Shown here in pieces: positions 36,165 through 46,280 of a DNA stretch of 64,000 nt. The notes under the pieces were generated by a model that worked only from the letters and a program-made list of their open reading frames with translations, was not told the DNA's origin and did no database searches. The stretch comes from Gammaproteobacteria bacterium (GTDB taxonomy: Bacteria > Pseudomonadota > Gammaproteobacteria > Natronospirales > REEB76): positions 29,909 through 93,908 of the forward strand of contig DASVOS010000006.1 in NCBI GenBank assembly GCA_036383255.1, written 5' to 3'. The position numbers and the translations under genes are program-made. The number at the start of each line of letters is the position of its first letter. The stretch's first letter is position 1.

Positions 36165-36563
36165 TTATCTCGGCGGCGGCTCATCCCCGCCCATGTCCTC
36201 ATCCCCATGGGACTTCATCTTCTGGCAATGCTCGTTGTCTTTATTCTTGTCACACCACTCCTTCATGTGCTCATGCATCTTGTGCATATGCTCCGCGCAC
36301 TCCTTCTCATGCGCCGAGCAGTACTCCACGTGCTTCTCGGCCCAGGCCTTCAGGGCCACGCACTTGTCCGCGTTCGCGGCGCACCATTTGTCGAACTTGG
36401 CGGCCGCGTCCTTGCACTCCTGGGCGTGTTCCTTGCACATCTCCATGCCGCGGTGGTCACGGGCGGCGCCCATGCCCGTGCCGGCGGTGGGAGCGGGGGT
36501 GGCGGCATAGGCCGAGCCGGCGAGACCCAAGAGGGCCGCGAAGAACATGTATTTCAGCTTCAT
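36165..36563 (-). CDS. Periplasmic Cys/His-rich helical protein
   Basis: 132 residues. Signal peptide MKLKYMFFAALLGLAGSAYA, then a charged helical protein with a regular cysteine pattern: MC-x6-C, WC-x6-C, YC-x6-C and WC-x8-C, each pair one or two helical turns apart, plus many His, Met, Glu and Asp (EHMHKMHEHMKEWC). The twin-cysteine helices recall disulfide-linked helical hairpins; His/Met richness would suit metal binding (inference). I do not recognise a named family. Convergent with the DUF2568 gene. Confidence 0.72.
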   Translation of the reverse strand: MKLKYMFFAALLGLAGSAYAATPAPTAGTGMGAARDHRGMEMCKEHAQECKDAAAKFDKWCAANADKCVALKAWAEKHVEYCSAHEKECAEHMHKMHEHMKEWCDKNKDNEHCQKMKSHGDEDMGGDEPPPR

Positions 36564-36710
36564 GGATGACTCCTTGAACGGTAGGGGACTGAAGGCTTTA
36601 ACGGCCTCAAGAGGGGGTCAGTTGACCGCAAACCAGGTGACAGCGTGTAACCGTCTGTGAATGCCGTCCCCGCGAAAGCAGGGGGTCCAGCCCGTCTGCG
36701 CCTCCGGTCC

Positions 36711-38573
<1,863 letters not shown>

Positions 38574-38698
38574 GGACGCTAGGTTACGCGTTTCGAAACC
38601 CCCGCGCCCTCAGGGGCTTGCAGCAGTCCCCCAGCCACCCCAGCCGGGGGTTTCCTGCGCCATAATCGGAGCCGGAAAGGGCTAGGGAAAGGCACACC

Positions 38699-39541
38699 AT
38701 GCTGCGGTTCATAGGCTTCATCCTCGCGTTCGTGGCGGGCAGCGTCCACGCCGGCACATTCACCGAGACCGCTAAATCAGGCGGCTTCGACCGTACTTGG
38801 TACGTGCACGTGCCCCCCAGCTACCGGCAGGGCCATCCGCTGCCCCTGGTCATCGTCTATCACGGCAGCGGCGGCAGTGGCGCCAAGATCGAAAGCAGGA
38901 TCGGGCTCGATGCGGTGGCAGACGAGCAGGGCTTCATCGCCGTCTATCCAGACGGCATCAGCACCGTCTGGGCCGGCGGCCTCGCCGATGAGGCCGACGC
39001 CGCTGGCGTGGACGATGTGGCGTTCACCGCCGCGCTGCTCGACCGGCTCGGGGCGGAATACAGCATAGACAGGCAACACGTCGTGGCCGCGGGTTTCTCC
39101 AACGGCGCCCACCTGGTGCACCTCTTGGGCTGCCGCCTCGCAGACCGATTCACCGCCATCGTGCCCGTGGGCGGCACCATGGCCAGCGGCAGCGATTGCC
39201 ATCCCTCCCGGCCCGTGACGGTCATCGAATTCCACGATGCCAGGGATCCCGTGAATTCATACGCGGGCGGCCGCGCGGGGATAAACGGCGCCGGCAGGGC
39301 AGAAGCGGTCCCCAATGGCATATGGAATTGGGCACTGCGGGATAAGTGCCGCACGCCGGCAAGCGAGACGAGGTCTCCTGCCACGGGATACCCGGTCGTC
39401 CTCAACATAGATGACTTCCCCGGATGCTCCGGGAGCACCATCGTGCGGCTTTACACGCTGTATAACGGCACCCATGCCTGGCCCCACGTCCCGGATGCGA
39501 GCGCCTTGATCGGCGAGCTTGCTACCGGCAAATACAAATAA
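38699..39541 (+). CDS. Secreted esterase of the PHB-depolymerase/CE1 type
   Basis: 280 residues. Signal peptide MLRFIGFILAFVAGSVHA. Alpha/beta-hydrolase fold: PLVIVYHGSGGSG (oxyanion loop), nucleophile Ser134 in GFSNGA, aspartate in FHDARDPV and histidine in GTHAWP. This set matches the LpqC/PHB depolymerase/feruloyl-esterase group. Acts outside the cytoplasm; the natural ester is unknown. A GGA-loop repeat begins 17 bases after its stop codon. Confidence 0.87.
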   Translation: MLRFIGFILAFVAGSVHAGTFTETAKSGGFDRTWYVHVPPSYRQGHPLPLVIVYHGSGGSGAKIESRIGLDAVADEQGFIAVYPDGISTVWAGGLADEADAAGVDDVAFTAALLDRLGAEYSIDRQHVVAAGFSNGAHLVHLLGCRLADRFTAIVPVGGTMASGSDCHPSRPVTVIEFHDARDPVNSYAGGRAGINGAGRAEAVPNGIWNWALRDKCRTPASETRSPATGYPVVLNIDDFPGCSGSTIVRLYTLYNGTHAWPHVPDASALIGELATGKYK

Positions 39542-39558
39542 AGGGGGGGCTGTTGTGA

Positions 39559-39605
39559 CCGCCATGGATGGCGGAAATGCAGGTTTTGCAGGAGCAAAAA
39601 CCTGC
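39559..39605 (+). repeat. GGA-loop palindrome pair
   Basis: Two adjoining hairpins: CCGCCA-TGGA-TGGCGG (39559-39574), and GCAGGTTTTGC-AGGA-GCAAAAACCTGC (39579-39605). The first shares the GACCG flank and TGGA loop with 51913-51930; the second has the same TTTTGC..GCAGGAGC..GCAAAA design as 33694-33725. It lies exactly at the broken end of the DUF2568 remnant. Confidence 0.75.
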
Positions 39606-39610
39606 CTGCT

Positions 39611-39784
39611 CATAAAGCCAAGTTCCCGCCGAGAGAGCCGTGGAAGGCAGTTGTGGGATTTTTGTTCCTTGAGATCGCGGCTCTGAGCCTTGCGCTGGCT
39701 GGGCAGGGACTTCTGGCTGGGGTTTTTGCGGTGTTGATAGCGGGGAATGCGGTACTTCTTAGAGTTTGGAATAGGTGGAGCTAA
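39611..39784 (+). pseudogene. 3' remnant of a DUF2568 (YrdB-like) gene
   Basis: An open stretch of 57 codons with no start, ending in TAA at 39782. It reads HKAKFP..EPWKAVVGFLFL and ALAGQGLLAGVFAVLI, matching residues ~55-110 of the intact protein at 35765 (HKARFP..PWKAIAGFLFL; ALAGQVLRAEVFALLI). The first half is missing and replaced by the palindrome pair. Codon use is AT-richer than in the intact gene, as expected for decay or foreign origin. Confidence 0.75.
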
Positions 39785-39836
39785 GCGGGGAAGGGGCGGT
39801 ATTATGTTGTTTCAGGGGTGAAATAAGGGACGTCGT

Positions 39837-42605
39837 TTGACCCCGCCAAACGATGAACAACAAGCTAGGCAAGAAATAGATCAGCTGCTGACCGCGGCCG
39901 GTTGGGCTGTGCAGGACTACCGGGCCTATAGTCCTGGAGCTTCACGAGGCATAGCTGTACGCGAAGTCCCCTTGTCGGAAGGGAAATGCGACTACCTCCT
40001 AATGGTAGATCGTGCCGCGGTGGGGATCATAGAAGCAAAACGTGAAGGGACACGGCTATCCGGAGTTGCAGAGCAATCGGCCTTCTACGCCGGGAAATTG
40101 CCCGCATTCCTGCAAGCAAAGGCCAATCTGCGTTTCATCTACGAGTCCACTGGAATCGAGACGCTTTTCAGGGACACGGCGGACCCTGAGCCTCGTTCCC
40201 GACCGATATTCGCATTTCACAAACCCGAAACCCTGGCTGAATGGTTGCAAGAGCCGGATACCCTTCGGGCGCGCCTGCGCCAGATGCCGCCACTTGCCTC
40301 GACCGGCATGCGAGATTGCCAAATCGAGGCAATCACCAAACTTGAGCAGTCCCTGGCCCAGGATAAGCCCCGCGCCTTGATTCAGATGGCCACGGGCGCA
40401 GGCAAGACCTTTACCTCTTGCGCACTTGTGTATCGGCTAATCAAGTATGCCGGAGCGCGGCGTGTGCTCTTTCTGGTAGATCGCGCCAATCTTGGGCGGC
40501 AGGCAGAAACGGAATTCAAGCAGTACGTCGTTCCGGATGGCAACCGGAAGTTCATGGAGCTATATAACGTCCAGCGCCTTACATCCAACAATATAGATCC
40601 GGTATGCCGAGTTACGATTTCCACCATTCAGCGCGTCTATTCCATGTTGCGCGGGGAAGAGTTGGCGGAAGATCTGGATGAAGTTTCCGGCTTTGAAGTG
40701 TCTGCGGTCGATGGCCGCGTTCGGGAAGTCGCCTACAATTCCGCAATCCCGATTGAGGAATTCGATTTCGTCATTACCGACGAATGTCACAGGTCCATCT
40801 ATAACCTGTGGCGCCAAGTGTTGGAATATTTTGACGCCTATTTGATAGGTCTTACCGCTACTCCCAGCAAGCAGACTATCGGCTTTTTCAACCAGAATCT
40901 TGTCATGGAGTACGGGCACGACCGTGCCGTTGCAGATGGCGTGAATGTTGGCTATGACGTGTACCGGATAAAGACCGAAGTCACCGATAAGGGTTCAAAG
41001 GTCGAAGCGGGCAACTACGTCGACAAGCGCAGCCGGGAAACCCGCAAGGTCAGGTGGGAAAGGCTGGATGAAGATTTGGCTTACGCCGGCAAGGAGCTGG
41101 ACCGCTCCGTAGTGGTTCCATCGCAAATTCGCACGGTCATGGAGGCATTCAAACAGGCACTGCCTGAGCTTTTCCCGGGTCGGGCCCTGGTGCCCAAAAC
41201 GGTGATATTCGCCAAGGATGACAGTCACGCCGAGGATATCCTGCACATCTGCCGTGAGGTATTCGGCAAAGGCAACGATTTCTGCAAAAAGATCACTTAC
41301 AAGACTTACAATTCCGAAACCAAGCGCTACGAGAAATCTGAAAGCCTGATACAGGAGTTCCGCACCAGCCCGCAGCTAAGGATTGCGGTCACAGTGGATA
41401 TGATTGCCACGGGTACGGATATTCGCGCGCTGGAATGCCTGATATTTATCCGCGACGTCCGCAGCCGCGTCTATTTCGAGCAGATGAAGGGTCGCGGCAC
41501 TCGCGTGCTTTCGCCCACGGAGCTTCAAGCCGTGAGCGGTGCGGAGGCGAATGCCAAGACCCATTTCGTGATCGTGGACGCCGTAGGTGTCTGCGAAAGC
41601 GACAAGACCGATTCACGCCCCCTCGAAAAGAAGCCCGGCGTTTCCTTCGACAAGCTCATGCTGGGGGTAGCGTTCGGCAAGCGGGATGAAGCGAGTTTGA
41701 CCAGTCTTGCTGGTAGATTGGCACGCTTGGATAGAGCAATCAGTCCTGAGGATCGCCAGCGGATAACGCACCACACTCAAGGTGTCACGCTATCGGCGCT
41801 TGCTAATAAGCTCCTGAGTGCCTGTGATCCGGACAGCATTGCCAAAGCGGCTGCAGCCAAGGCCGCGACCGAGGGTAAGTCTGAGAACTATGTGCCATCG
41901 TCCGATGAGCTGAAAGCGGCACAGGAACTACTGGCGACTGATGCCTGCCGGCTGTTCGACGACTCGGTATTCCGTGATTTGCTCGCCAACATCAAGCAAG
42001 AAGCTGAGCAGACCATAGATAAGGTCACAATAGACAAGGTTGTAGATCAGGGATTCGACGTAGCGGCAAAGCAAAAAGCCGAAAGCCTTACCCGCTCATT
42101 CCGGGAATATATAGAAGAGCATAGGCCTGAGATCGAGGCTTTGCAGATTCTTTATAGCCGCCCTTACAAACAGCGCTTGACCGAAGAAGCGCTGCGAGAT
42201 CTGGAGGTCAAACTAAAAGAAGCTCCGGGGCATTGGACTACAGATAGTCTCTGGCAGGCATACCGCCAGACAAATCCTTCCAAGGTGCAGGGTCAGGTCA
42301 AGCGGTTTACGGACCTGATTTCTCTCGTGCGTTTTGCCTGGGAGCAGGAGCCGGTGCTGGAACCTTTTGAAGAGCACGTACGCACGCGCTTCGCCGAATG
42401 GCTAAAAAATAAGCAAGCAAATGAAGCTGGGTTTAATACGAATGAGCTCAGCTGGTTAGAAAAAATGCGAGACTACGTGATTGCCAGCGGTAGTGTAGAT
42501 CGGGAGCACCTAGAGGCGGATAACGTCCTTGGGCCGGTATACAAGGTTTTCGGCGAGAAGCTTTGGCCGCTAATGGATGAACTAAACCAAACATTGGCGG
42601 CATAG
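39837..42605 (+). CDS. hsdR: Type I restriction endonuclease subunit R
   Basis: 922 residues from a TTG start. N-terminal nuclease domain with the D..ExK pattern (KCDYLLMVDRAAVGIIEAKREG), then a DEAD-like translocase: ATGAGKT (motif I), TDECHRSIYN (motif II), GLTATP (motif III) and ATGTDIRALECLIFIRDV (motifs V-VI region), and a C-terminal EcoEI_R-type domain. It translocates and cuts DNA lacking the host methylation. First gene of the AT-richer RM island, two bases before hsdS. Confidence 0.93.
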   Translation: MTPPNDEQQARQEIDQLLTAAGWAVQDYRAYSPGASRGIAVREVPLSEGKCDYLLMVDRAAVGIIEAKREGTRLSGVAEQSAFYAGKLPAFLQAKANLRFIYESTGIETLFRDTADPEPRSRPIFAFHKPETLAEWLQEPDTLRARLRQMPPLASTGMRDCQIEAITKLEQSLAQDKPRALIQMATGAGKTFTSCALVYRLIKYAGARRVLFLVDRANLGRQAETEFKQYVVPDGNRKFMELYNVQRLTSNNIDPVCRVTISTIQRVYSMLRGEELAEDLDEVSGFEVSAVDGRVREVAYNSAIPIEEFDFVITDECHRSIYNLWRQVLEYFDAYLIGLTATPSKQTIGFFNQNLVMEYGHDRAVADGVNVGYDVYRIKTEVTDKGSKVEAGNYVDKRSRETRKVRWERLDEDLAYAGKELDRSVVVPSQIRTVMEAFKQALPELFPGRALVPKTVIFAKDDSHAEDILHICREVFGKGNDFCKKITYKTYNSETKRYEKSESLIQEFRTSPQLRIAVTVDMIATGTDIRALECLIFIRDVRSRVYFEQMKGRGTRVLSPTELQAVSGAEANAKTHFVIVDAVGVCESDKTDSRPLEKKPGVSFDKLMLGVAFGKRDEASLTSLAGRLARLDRAISPEDRQRITHHTQGVTLSALANKLLSACDPDSIAKAAAAKAATEGKSENYVPSSDELKAAQELLATDACRLFDDSVFRDLLANIKQEAEQTIDKVTIDKVVDQGFDVAAKQKAESLTRSFREYIEEHRPEIEALQILYSRPYKQRLTEEALRDLEVKLKEAPGHWTTDSLWQAYRQTNPSKVQGQVKRFTDLISLVRFAWEQEPVLEPFEEHVRTRFAEWLKNKQANEAGFNTNELSWLEKMRDYVIASGSVDREHLEADNVLGPVYKVFGEKLWPLMDELNQTLAA

Positions 42606-42607
42606 CC

Positions 42608-44014
42608 ATGGCTTTGAGCATTCCTGTTTCCGAAATTGTTGAAAAGAGCAAGAACCCATTGCTTGGTAAACACGATTCTTGGGAACGCGTCCTGCTCGGG
42701 AATATTGCTAACGTTCAGAATGGATTCCCTTTTGAATCCTCAAAGTTTTCGAAGGATCGGGGCGTACCCCTAATCCGAATTCGTGATGTTGGAGCTGATG
42801 CTACAGATACGAATTACGTGGGCGAGTACAGTCCCGAGTTTATTGTCAGGGCCGGGGATTTGTTAATCGGGATGGATGGCGACTTTAAGTGCTCCCGCTG
42901 GCGCGGAGTTGATGGTCTCCTCAATCAGCGAGTATGTCGGTTAGTGCTTAAGTCCGACAAATACAGACCAAAGTTTTTGGACTACGTCCTCCCTGGCTAT
43001 CTCCAGGCAATCAATGACGTCACTTCTTCAGTGACGGTCAAACACTTGTCGTCTAAGTCCATAGCTGAGATACCGCTCCCGCTACCTGCCCTAGATGAGC
43101 AAGATTCGATCGTTGCTGAAATCGAAAAACAATTCTCTCGCCTTGACGAAGCAGTTACCAATCTCAAGCGCATCAAAGCCAATCTGAAGCGCTACAAAGC
43201 ATCTGTCCTTAAGGCTGGTGTCGAAGGCCGACTTGTAGAGACCGAAGCTTTAATCGCTAAACGCGAAGGGCGCAGCTATGAGACTGGTGAGCAACTTCTC
43301 GAGCGTATCCTGGAAACACGCCGTAGCCAATGGAAAGGGAGGGGAAAATACAAGGAACCTGATGCCCCTAATATTAGTGCTTTGCCCCGGCTTCCGGAGG
43401 GGTGGGTGTGGGTAACAACCGAGCAGGTCTGTAGTCCGATATCCAGCGGATCAACTCCAGTAGCTAGTGAGATGTATCCAGGAAAAGGAGAGGTGCCGTT
43501 CATAAAGGTTTATAACCTGACTTTTGACGGTAGTTTGGATTTTAGTATTAAACCTACATTCATCAAACGTGCGACTCATGAGGGGTTACTTAGTCGGTCG
43601 CGCGTACTTCCTGGCGACGTTCTGACAAATATAGTTGGCCCACCTTTAGGCAAGGTGTCGATAGCATCGGATCTTTACACAGAGTGGAATATTAATCAGG
43701 CGATCGTCACGTTCCGACCGTCAGCCGCGATAAGCAATAAGTTGCTAGCTATTTGGCTCATGTCGGCACCGATTTCGGAGCGACTTGAACGTACAGCAAA
43801 AGCAACAGCTGGACAGTTCAACCTCCAAGTTACGACCTGTAGAAAACTCGCCATTCCGCTCCCTCCTATAGCGGAGCAACTTAGAATTGTCGATGAATCC
43901 GACCGAAGATTGTCGCTTCTGCGTGAAGCTGAAGCGCAAGTAGATGTAAATCTGCAACGCGCCGAACGTCTTCGGCAGACTATTTTAGCAAAAGCATTTA
44001 GTCCGGCTAATTAA
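42608..44014 (+). CDS. hsdS: Type I restriction specificity subunit S
   Basis: 468 residues with two target-recognition domains. TRD1 (~20-165) ends in IAEIPLPLPALDEQDSIVAEIE; a central coiled-coil spacer (LKRIKANLKRYKASVLKAGVEGRL) leads to TRD2 (~270-420), which ends in KLAIPLPPIAEQLRIVDE. Each TRD reads one half of a split target. The target itself cannot be predicted by eye. It starts 2 bases after hsdR, so translation is coupled. Confidence 0.93.
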   Translation: MALSIPVSEIVEKSKNPLLGKHDSWERVLLGNIANVQNGFPFESSKFSKDRGVPLIRIRDVGADATDTNYVGEYSPEFIVRAGDLLIGMDGDFKCSRWRGVDGLLNQRVCRLVLKSDKYRPKFLDYVLPGYLQAINDVTSSVTVKHLSSKSIAEIPLPLPALDEQDSIVAEIEKQFSRLDEAVTNLKRIKANLKRYKASVLKAGVEGRLVETEALIAKREGRSYETGEQLLERILETRRSQWKGRGKYKEPDAPNISALPRLPEGWVWVTTEQVCSPISSGSTPVASEMYPGKGEVPFIKVYNLTFDGSLDFSIKPTFIKRATHEGLLSRSRVLPGDVLTNIVGPPLGKVSIASDLYTEWNINQAIVTFRPSAAISNKLLAIWLMSAPISERLERTAKATAGQFNLQVTTCRKLAIPLPPIAEQLRIVDESDRRLSLLREAEAQVDVNLQRAERLRQTILAKAFSPAN

Positions 44015-44033
44015 TCAATTTTGAGATCTATAA

Positions 44034-45524
44034 GTGAACGCATCTAACGTAGTGCAAAAACTCTGGAATTACTGCAGCATTCTTCGGGACGATGGTCTTT
44101 CGTACGGAGACTACCTCGAGCAATTAACGTATTTGCTGTTTCTGAAGATGGCGGATGAGCAGACTCGCTCACCATTTAACAAGCCTTCACCCGTTCCAAA
44201 GGGGTTCGGCTGGGATTCCTTGGTAAAACTGGATGGTGATGATCTAGAAATTCATTATCGTCATACGCTCGAGGAGTTGGGAAAACGCCCCGGGCTTATA
44301 GGCATAATTTTTCGGAAAGCTCAAAACAAAGTCCAAGATCCGGCAAAATTGCGTCGCCTTGTTGCCGACCTTATCGATAAAGAGCAATGGTCGTCTCTCG
44401 ACACTGATGTTAAGGGCGATGCTTATGAAGGGTTATTGCAAAAAAATGCCGAGGACGTGAAAGGTGGAGCGGGACAGTATTTCACACCACGCCCCCTGAT
44501 TCAGGCGATCGTCGATGTAATGCGTCCCCAGCCAGGTGAGACCATATGTGATCCGGCATGCGGCACGGGCGGTTTTCTTCTTGCCGCTCATAGCTATATT
44601 CGTAACCACAATAAACTTGATAAGACTCAGCTCAAACGCCTCAATTCCAAGGCTCTACAAGGTGTGGAACTGGTGGACAGCGTGGCGCGCCTGTGTTGCA
44701 TGAATCTTGTGCTACATGGCGTCCAAGCAGAATCAGACGCTGTAGTCCCAATCATGGTGAAAGACGCTCTGTTGGGGAAACACGGCGAATACGAAGTAGT
44801 TCTTACAAATCCGCCCTTTGGCAAGAGAAGTAGCATCACCGTTACGAACGAAGCTGGTGGGCAAAGTCGTGAGGCTCTGGTTATCAGTCGCGATGACTTC
44901 TGGGCTACTACCAGTAATAAGCAGCTCAATTTCCTGCAACACGTTTTTACGATTCTCAAGCAACATGGCCGGGCTGCTGTTGTCGTTCCGGACAATGTTC
45001 TGTTTGAAGGCGGCGCAGGCGAAACTGTCCGCCGCGAGTTATTGAAGCAGGCGGATGTTCACACCTTACTGCGACTACCTACGGGTCTCTTCTATGCCCA
45101 GGGCGTTAAGGCGAACGTGCTTTTCTTCGATAGGAAGCCTGCCCAGGAAAAGCCCTGGACTAAGAAGCTCTGGATTTATGATCTACGAACCAACAAGCAT
45201 TTCACTCTGAAGACTGATCCGCTGAAATATGAAGATTTGGAAGAATTTATTAAGTGCTACAACCCTGAGAATCGCCACGAGCGCAAGGCAACGTGGTCCG
45301 AAAAGAAGCCAGAAGGGCGTTGGCGCGCATATGACTATGCCGAGCTTATCAAGCGCGATAAAGCCAGCTTGGACATCTTCTGGTTGAAGGACGAGAGTCT
45401 TTCTGAATCCGAGAATCTCCCGGTGCCCGATGTTATCGCTCAGGAAATCGTAGACGACCTTGAAGCCGCGTTGGAGCAATTCCGACTGATCACTGCCGAC
45501 CTTACGCCGGGGGAAGAATCTTAG
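44034..45524 (+). CDS. hsdM: Type I DNA methyltransferase subunit M
   Basis: 496 residues from a GTG start. N-terminal helical HsdM_N domain, then the N6-adenine methylase: FTPRPLIQAIVDVM, motif I DPACGTGGFLLAA, motif IV TNPPFG. It methylates adenine in the target set by HsdS and forms M2S and R2M2S complexes. Order R-S-M is less usual than R-M-S or M-S-R. 19 bases after hsdS. Confidence 0.93.
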   Translation: MNASNVVQKLWNYCSILRDDGLSYGDYLEQLTYLLFLKMADEQTRSPFNKPSPVPKGFGWDSLVKLDGDDLEIHYRHTLEELGKRPGLIGIIFRKAQNKVQDPAKLRRLVADLIDKEQWSSLDTDVKGDAYEGLLQKNAEDVKGGAGQYFTPRPLIQAIVDVMRPQPGETICDPACGTGGFLLAAHSYIRNHNKLDKTQLKRLNSKALQGVELVDSVARLCCMNLVLHGVQAESDAVVPIMVKDALLGKHGEYEVVLTNPPFGKRSSITVTNEAGGQSREALVISRDDFWATTSNKQLNFLQHVFTILKQHGRAAVVVPDNVLFEGGAGETVRRELLKQADVHTLLRLPTGLFYAQGVKANVLFFDRKPAQEKPWTKKLWIYDLRTNKHFTLKTDPLKYEDLEEFIKCYNPENRHERKATWSEKKPEGRWRAYDYAELIKRDKASLDIFWLKDESLSESENLPVPDVIAQEIVDDLEAALEQFRLITADLTPGEES

Positions 45525-45568
45525 CGAAAAGTAGTCTCGAGTTGCGAGATAGCAAGGGAGTACAGCAC

Positions 45569-46183
45569 ATGAAAAACTCATTTGCTCGACGAGCGGCTAC
45601 AGACGCGAGACTTCTGGCGCGATCCTGCGAAGGACTACTCGGAATCTGCGCGGGATTTTTGGCAGACGATCACTTGTCAGTTGAGGAGATTCGTTTTCTG
45701 GACGTTTGGCTCAAGGACCATTCCGAGCTGGCAGATACATTTCCGGGCAATATCATCACAGCTCGGGTAAAGGAAGTAGTGAAAGACGGCAAGATCACGG
45801 AAGAGGAGCGGGGTCACTTAGAACAGATCTTAAAAGATCTATTGGGCGGGACGTTACAGCAAACTGGTGCCACGTCAGGCATGTCGACCAAGCTACCGCT
45901 TGAAGATGGTATCGAAGTTGTAATACCCAATAAGTATTTCTGTTTTACCGGCCAATTTCTCTTTGGTACCCGCGCAGCCTGCGAGCGGGCAGTGAATAGC
46001 CGAGGCGGTGTGGCTATCAGCGGCATTCGTAAAGACTTGAACTATTTAGTCATCGGGGCGATGGCAAGCCACGAGTGGGCCCATACGAGTTTCGGAAGAA
46101 AGATCGAAAAAGCGATGGAATATAAGACGCTTGGGTGTCCAATCTACATCGTCTCCGAAGATACTTGGGTCCAATCTGTCTAG
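45569..46183 (+). CDS. BRCT-domain protein of the RM island
   Basis: 204 residues. Residues ~20-95 are an acidic helical domain (SVEEIRFLDVWLKDHSELAD...VKDGKITEEERGHLEQIL) with a TerB-like look. Residues ~118-200 form a BRCT domain as in NAD-dependent DNA ligase (KYFCFTGQFLFGTRAACERAVNSRGGVAISGIRKDLNYLVIG). BRCT domains bind DNA ends or phosphoproteins. It begins 44 bases after hsdM with the same AT-richer base use, so it belongs to the island; its part in restriction is not known. Confidence 0.82.
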   Translation: MKNSFARRAATDARLLARSCEGLLGICAGFLADDHLSVEEIRFLDVWLKDHSELADTFPGNIITARVKEVVKDGKITEEERGHLEQILKDLLGGTLQQTGATSGMSTKLPLEDGIEVVIPNKYFCFTGQFLFGTRAACERAVNSRGGVAISGIRKDLNYLVIGAMASHEWAHTSFGRKIEKAMEYKTLGCPIYIVSEDTWVQSV

Positions 46184-46212
46184 TAGCAGATATACTCGGT
46201 TGCTTCTTTCCA

Positions 46213-46230
46213 CTCGCCGCATCCGGCGAG
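46213..46230. terminator. Hairpin after the RM island
   Basis: CTCGCCG-CATC-CGGCGAG, a perfect 7-bp stem, not followed by a T run. It may end the island transcript or mark its right edge. Confidence 0.35.
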
Positions 46231-46280
46231 CTTCGTGCTCGGTGGCGACCAGGCCGTGGATATCGGGGAGTGTGTAGTCA

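Noticed and set aside
39837..46183. Prophage or integrative element carrying the RM genes
   Set aside because: No integrase, transposase, tRNA target or flanking direct repeat is visible; only the lower GC content supports transfer.
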